NCBI GenBank assembly: GCA_938033975.1
Contig: CALHKJ010000198.1
Coordinates: 1 to 32,874 of the forward strand
Direction: 5' to 3'
Length of the DNA stretch: 32,874 bases
Source: an uncultured Saprospiraceae bacterium
GTDB lineage: Bacteria; Bacteroidota; Bacteroidia; Chitinophagales; Saprospiraceae
The translations under genes and the position numbers were made by a program. Under the pieces are notes generated by a model. The model was not told where the DNA came from. It saw nothing but the letters and a program-made list of their open reading frames with translations, and made no database searches. How positions within the stretch are numbered: position 1 is the first letter of the stretch; the number at the start of each line of letters is the position of its first letter. Shown in pieces: positions 28,480-32,874 of this stretch.

Positions 28480-29283
28480 ATGGAATTTCAAAATATTTTT
28501 GTTTCAATTGATGTAAATAACAGCAATACTCAGCTCATTAAATTCAGCTTTAAATTGGCTGAAAAATTTAATGCTAATATCTCTTTTCTAAATTGTTATC
28601 ACCCAACTATTGATGATGCCAATGACAATGAAAACAACTTAGATTCAAAGCACCTAAATGAACTTTCAGCCCAAGTAGAGCTTATTGCTCCCTTACATGA
28701 AAAAATAGATTATTCTTGTTTCGTGCACGCTGGGTTTGTAGCGGAGAGTATTCCAAGCTTTATTGATCAAAATGATTTTGACCTTATGCTTATTGGAACT
28801 TCGCAAGGTAAATATTCTCAATTTGCTTCAGGCATTGGCTATTATTTATTGGAAAAAATAGAATTTCCAGTCATCATAGTTCCTGAATCCTTCAGATTAA
28901 TTGACCTTGATCATGTAATATTTAATCTTGAATTTGAGTTCAGGGAAATTGACATAATATACAATCTACTTATCTTATGTAATTCTTTAGGTTCGCATTT
29001 AAGTTGCATACATGCATGTGAGAAAGTAAATTTAATAGAAGCAACAAAAAACTTGAATACTTATAAAAATATGTTTGAAGGTCATATTTTGGAATCTGTA
29101 ATAGATTTTGAATTAATTGGAGATGATAAATTTAAAAGTATAGAAAAGTATGCAACTGAGAATGAGGCAGATCTTATCGTTTTAGGAAAAACAAGAAAAA
29201 CCTGGAAGAATCAATTTGTCAGCACAATAGAAGAAAAATTGGGACAAAGGATAAATATTCCAATAATGATTATTGAATTATAA
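28480..29283 (+). CDS. Universal stress protein, two-domain
   Basis: FQNIFVSIDVNNSNTQLIKFSFKLAEKF...LMLIGTSQGKYSQFASGIGYYLLEKIEFPVIIVPE. Confidence 0.82.
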   Translation: MEFQNIFVSIDVNNSNTQLIKFSFKLAEKFNANISFLNCYHPTIDDANDNENNLDSKHLNELSAQVELIAPLHEKIDYSCFVHAGFVAESIPSFIDQNDFDLMLIGTSQGKYSQFASGIGYYLLEKIEFPVIIVPESFRLIDLDHVIFNLEFEFREIDIIYNLLILCNSLGSHLSCIHACEKVNLIEATKNLNTYKNMFEGHILESVIDFELIGDDKFKSIEKYATENEADLIVLGKTRKTWKNQFVSTIEEKLGQRINIPIMIIEL

Positions 29284-29711
29284 TGTACTATTCAAGGATT
29301 TATCTTCATCTTTTGTGGACAACTGAAAATTGTCAAAACTCTCTTAACAATTACTCAAAAAAATTGGGTTCATTTCTGATGAGTCATGCAGAAAAAAAAG
29401 GTATTGATTGTTTAATGATTTCTGTACTAGCTAATCATGTACATTGTTTGATTAAAATAAACTCAACACAAAGTGTAAGTGACATAGTACAAATCCTAAA
29501 AGGGAGCAGTTCGTTATGGATAAACAAAAACTCTTTTCTTCCTTATAAGTTCAAATGGGAGGATGAATATTTTGCCTTCAGTATAAGTTACTCTCAACTT
29601 TCTGAATTTAAAAACTATCTAATGAATCAATCGAAATTTCACGAAACTGTTGGAGTAAAAAAAGAAATCCAAAATATTAGTAATGTTTATAAACTAAATT
29701 ACAAATTATGA
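29283..29711 (+). CDS. Y1 (HUH) IS200-like transposase-domain protein embedded in a stress operon
   Basis: HVHCLI HUH motif, IVQILKGSSSLWINKN, FKWEDEYFAFSISYSQLSEFKNYLMNQSKFHE with candidate catalytic Tyr; TAATG and ATGA overlaps with flanking genes. Confidence 0.85.
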   Translation: MYYSRIYLHLLWTTENCQNSLNNYSKKLGSFLMSHAEKKGIDCLMISVLANHVHCLIKINSTQSVSDIVQILKGSSSLWINKNSFLPYKFKWEDEYFAFSISYSQLSEFKNYLMNQSKFHETVGVKKEIQNISNVYKLNYKL

Positions 29712-30142
29712 ATATAGATTTAAACATAGATGTTTTAAAATTCATGGCGACGAATATTACTGTTGTTCACCCAAAGGAAAGCATTAGTGCAGCAGAAAAA
29801 AATTTTAAAAGAGTAAATAAAAAAATATTACCTGTTGTCTCAAATGGTGATTTAAGAGGAATTCTCTTTGACAGGGACTTTGAAAGTTTAAATAAAACAA
29901 ATTCTTATATAGTAAAGATATCTGGACAAAATTATTCTTTTGGCGGAATGACCGTAGAAGACTACATGACAACAGACTTCTATGTATTAAGTGTAAACTC
30001 TAAACTTTCAGACGTAGTTAAATTCTTTACTGAAAAGAGACAATACTACATTCCAATCGTGGATGATAAAAAACTAGTAGGCTTTATAACTCCATTTGAC
30101 ATTTTTGCATATTTACAAGATTTACAAAAAACTGAATTATGA
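29708..30142 (+). CDS. CBS-domain pair protein
   Basis: ATNITVVHPKESISAAEKNFKRVNKKILPVVSNGDLRGILFDRDFE...VEDYMTTDFYVLSVNSKLSDVVKFFTEKRQYYIPIVDDKKLVGFITPFDIF. Confidence 0.88.
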   Translation: MNIDLNIDVLKFMATNITVVHPKESISAAEKNFKRVNKKILPVVSNGDLRGILFDRDFESLNKTNSYIVKISGQNYSFGGMTVEDYMTTDFYVLSVNSKLSDVVKFFTEKRQYYIPIVDDKKLVGFITPFDIFAYLQDLQKTEL

Positions 30143-30966
30143 AAAATTTACTATTAATTTCAAATATTTCTTCTCAAAATGAGGCCCTTATAAAATATGC
30201 AGCAAAGTTTTGTAAGCATTATGGTAGCAAGTTACATGTATTACATATTGCAGATACTTCTTCTGCTGTTTTGGTGTCATCACCTAAATATTATAAAGCT
30301 TTCGATATCGAGTATAAAGTTGATAAACCAAGAAAGGCAATACAAGAAATATACAAAGCAACGGATGGTATTTTGGATAGAGAATTTTTTGATGTTAAAA
30401 TTATTGCAGGAAATCAAAGTAGGATTCTTGATAATTTTATAAATGAAAATTTTATTGATTTTATCATTTTGGGTAATTCAGATCTAGACGTAGAATCTGA
30501 TCTAAAAGAGCACAAAAATCTACTTCTAAATCTTATTAATACACCCTTGATGATTGTGCCCGAATTTCATACTTTTCAACCAATTAGCAAGTTCAATTTT
30601 TTAACAACTAAAACACAAAATGACCTAAATCATATTGTTAAACTTATTGGATATTTTCCTAAATCAAAAATCAGGTTGACACATTTGGTAACAGCGGAAG
30701 ATCATGAAATTCAAAATCAAAAGTCTGATAAATGGTTAGAGTATGTAAAAGATAAAGCTGGAAAAATTATTCAATATGAAAGTATCATTGAAGATTTGAA
30801 TTCCTATGTAAAACAAGAAAACTATTCAGTAATCAAAAGACATGATGCCATTGTATTTACGACTAATAAACGTAACTTTTGGACAAGATTATTTGACCCA
30901 AGCACTACCCTAGGATTTTTAACTTCTTTGGAAATACCTGCTGTTATCTTCAAAATCAAAGAATAG
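30139..30966 (+). CDS. Universal stress protein
   Basis: MKNLLLISNISSQNEALIKYAAKFCKHYGSKLHVLHI...IDFIILGNSDLD...NLINTPLMIVPE; ATGA overlap with CBS gene. Confidence 0.78.
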   Translation: MKNLLLISNISSQNEALIKYAAKFCKHYGSKLHVLHIADTSSAVLVSSPKYYKAFDIEYKVDKPRKAIQEIYKATDGILDREFFDVKIIAGNQSRILDNFINENFIDFIILGNSDLDVESDLKEHKNLLLNLINTPLMIVPEFHTFQPISKFNFLTTKTQNDLNHIVKLIGYFPKSKIRLTHLVTAEDHEIQNQKSDKWLEYVKDKAGKIIQYESIIEDLNSYVKQENYSVIKRHDAIVFTTNKRNFWTRLFDPSTTLGFLTSLEIPAVIFKIKE

Positions 30967-31111
30967 TTTAAAACTTTTGATGGTTTTCCAAAAAAGCATA
31001 TTGATTTAATTACCTTGGATTAATCAATAGATAAATAAAAAATTTGCTTACTTTTTATTTTCTCAAATAAGATGCTTTTTTGTAAAAATGGTAAGTATAT
31101 AAAATCAAAAG

Positions 31112-31588
31112 ATGAAAATTTTACTCAAGGTAAATGGCGAAGAAAAGACCATTGATGTAGATGGCAGTTCACCTTTATTATGGGCCATTAGAGATGCTGT
31201 GGGGTTAAAGGGCACCAAGTTTGGATGCGGTATTTCTGCATGTGGTGCTTGTACAGTACACATAGATGGAGTAGCAGTAAGATCATGTATCTACCCTACT
31301 GAAATGGCTCAAGGCAAAAATATAACAACCATTGAAGGACTTTCAGATGGCGACAAAAAACATCCAGTCCAACAAGCGTGGATTGATGAAATTGTTCCTC
31401 AATGTGGATATTGTCAATCTGGATTTATTATGGCTACTGCAGCACTTTTAAAAGAGAATCCTAACCCAACGGATGAAGATATAGACAACAGTATTACCAA
31501 TATCTGTAGATGTGGTACCTACAATAGAATCCGAAAGGCTATTCATAAAGCTGCGGAACTTAATGATAATAAGCAATTAGGTGAATAG
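31112..31588 (+). CDS. (2Fe-2S)-binding subunit of a xanthine dehydrogenase/isoquinoline 1-oxidoreductase-type enzyme
   Basis: [54 protein letters not shown]. Confidence 0.93.
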   Translation: MKILLKVNGEEKTIDVDGSSPLLWAIRDAVGLKGTKFGCGISACGACTVHIDGVAVRSCIYPTEMAQGKNITTIEGLSDGDKKHPVQQAWIDEIVPQCGYCQSGFIMATAALLKENPNPTDEDIDNSITNICRCGTYNRIRKAIHKAAELNDNKQLGE

Positions 31589-31606
31589 TCAAAATTGAAC
31601 CAAAAG

Positions 31607-32874
31607 ATGTCAGATAAAATTCAACAAAACAAACCAAAAGATAAGTCACGTAGACGTTTTCTTGTAAAGGGAGGCCTAGGAACAGTTGGACTACTTGCTT
31701 TAGGAACCTTTGTGCTTAGAAATCCACTTAGAAGAGTCATGTATGGTGTTTCTGATACCATAGTTGCTCCATATTCTGGTACAGGAACAGAAGCAAATTT
31801 ATGGTTTGAAATTACAAATGAAAACAAACTACTCATCCACTCTTCTAAAGTAGAAATGGGGCAAGGTACTTTCACAGGGATAGCTCAAATTGTTGCCGAT
31901 GAAATTGATTTTGACATTTCTCAGATAGAAGTGAAAGCTGCAGAAACTGATTCGGGTATTGTGGATCGACTTGCTACAGGAGGTAGCCTTTCAATCGCAT
32001 CTCTATTTCAGCCATTAAGAGAAATGGCAGCAACCATGAGAGAAATGGTCAAAAAAGAAGCTGCCAAAAAACTCAATGTAGATATAGAAAAACTAAGTAC
32101 TTCACAAGGACAGGTTTCTGATGGAACAAACTCAATCACATTTGCGGAAGCGGTAAAAGATGTAAGCTCTTGGGATTTACCAAGTACACCTACATTGAGG
32201 CCGGTAAGTGATTACAAGTATGTAGGAAAGCCAACGCCAAGAGTAGACCTTGAAGCGAAGGTAACTGGAAAACCAATATTTGGAATAGATGCAGAAATGG
32301 AAGGCATGCGCTTTGCATCAGTCATCAGACCGGAAAAGATTGGAGCGAGTATCAAAACTGTGAATACTAGTGCAGCAGAATCAATGCCTGGTAATATCAA
32401 AATTGTCAAAGAGGATGGTTGGGTAGCTATTGTTGCGGATAGTTTTGCACAAGCATTAGCAGCAAAAAATGAAGTTGAAGTCGAATGGGATACTATAGAA
32501 GAATGGACAGAAGAATCGCTAAGATCATTTATACAAATTGGTAATGGCGACAAGATGGTTACGCAAAAGAAAGGATCAGAACTTGATGAGGAAGATTCTG
32601 ATTCGGTTACACTTGAGTTTACAAGTCCACTTGGCGCACACGCCCAATTAGAACCGAATGGAGCAGTGGCTTCTGTAAAAGACGGAAAGGCAACCATCAT
32701 CATTTCTACTCAGGTAGTTATGATCACCCAATCGCAAGTTGCTAAGGCTTTAGGCTTTGCAAAAAAGAATGTGAATATTATTCCTACTTATCTAGGTGGT
32801 GGTTTTGGTAGAAGATTGAATTGTAATCATGTTGTTATTGCTGCGAAAATTTCTCAAGCAATAGGAACACCTGT
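31607..32874 (+). CDS. Molybdopterin-binding subunit of the same oxidoreductase (3' truncated by window)
   Basis: ATG 31607; Tat-like SRRRFLVKGGLGTVGLLALG; SSKVEMGQGTFTGIAQIVADEI; frame open to window end. Confidence 0.9.
   Translation, partial: MSDKIQQNKPKDKSRRRFLVKGGLGTVGLLALGTFVLRNPLRRVMYGVSDTIVAPYSGTGTEANLWFEITNENKLLIHSSKVEMGQGTFTGIAQIVADEIDFDISQIEVKAAETDSGIVDRLATGGSLSIASLFQPLREMAATMREMVKKEAAKKLNVDIEKLSTSQGQVSDGTNSITFAEAVKDVSSWDLPSTPTLRPVSDYKYVGKPTPRVDLEAKVTGKPIFGIDAEMEGMRFASVIRPEKIGASIKTVNTSAAESMPGNIKIVKEDGWVAIVADSFAQALAAKNEVEVEWDTIEEWTEESLRSFIQIGNGDKMVTQKKGSELDEEDSDSVTLEFTSPLGAHAQLEPNGAVASVKDGKATIIISTQVVMITQSQVAKALGFAKKNVNIIPTYLGGGFGRRLNCNHVVIAAKISQAIGTP

Noticed and set aside
29197-29800. 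Search for IS200/IS605 ends or target-site duplications around the Y1 gene
   Set aside because: No clear subterminal palindromes visible; flanks are coding sequence of Usp and CBS genes.
31003-31030. Possible fifth regulon site (TTAATTACCTTGGATTAA) upstream of the 2Fe-2S gene
   Set aside because: Only a partial half-site, no matching left arm, and position relative to the start differs from the other four.
32212-32703. 163-aa minus-strand ORF
   Set aside because: Antisense to the molybdopterin-binding subunit, which reads clearly on the plus strand; Ser-rich shadow ORF.
1-32874. CRISPR arrays, tRNA or rRNA genes
   Set aside because: No regularly spaced repeats, cloverleaf-like segments or rRNA signatures recognised by eye; a tRNAscan/Infernal run would be needed for certainty.

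Overview
The window is an AT-rich chromosomal segment from a Bacteroidota genome, inferred from the T9SS sorting domain, Bacteroidota-type TAnnTTTG promoter elements and Gln+1 signal peptides. The first ~19 kb are mostly housekeeping: ExbD/TonB, a thioredoxin-TonB fusion, OmpA, ComEC, the rplM-rpsI-rpsB-tsf-pyrH-rlmN strand, a TPR protein, a mevalonate-pathway trio (type 2 IDI, HMG-CoA reductase, GHMP kinase), cysS, an M28/glutaminyl-cyclase-like lipoprotein and a T9SS cargo. The most interesting part is ~20.4-31 kb. There a translationally coupled operon encodes an RsbS-like STAS protein, an RsbT+RsbX-like fusion, a PAS/HisKA_3 kinase, a NarL/LuxR response regulator and an MscS channel. It is followed by OmpA proteins, a Lys-rich mini-protein, a KefB-like antiporter, and a coupled UspA / Y1 (HUH) transposase-like / CBS / UspA operon. 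Four promoters in this block carry a TAGGTAA-N-TTACCTA palindrome at a fixed distance (66-67 bp) from a -7-like element, which suggests a local stress regulon controlled by the encoded regulator. Other notable observations are a 14-bp perfect inverted repeat enclosing the corA start codon, two related tandem hairpins after an OmpA gene, and two genes (rlmN, GHMP kinase) whose conserved N-termini have no ATG/GTG/TTG but do have an in-frame ATC. All identifications come from reading the sequence and recalling family motifs; no database searches were run.
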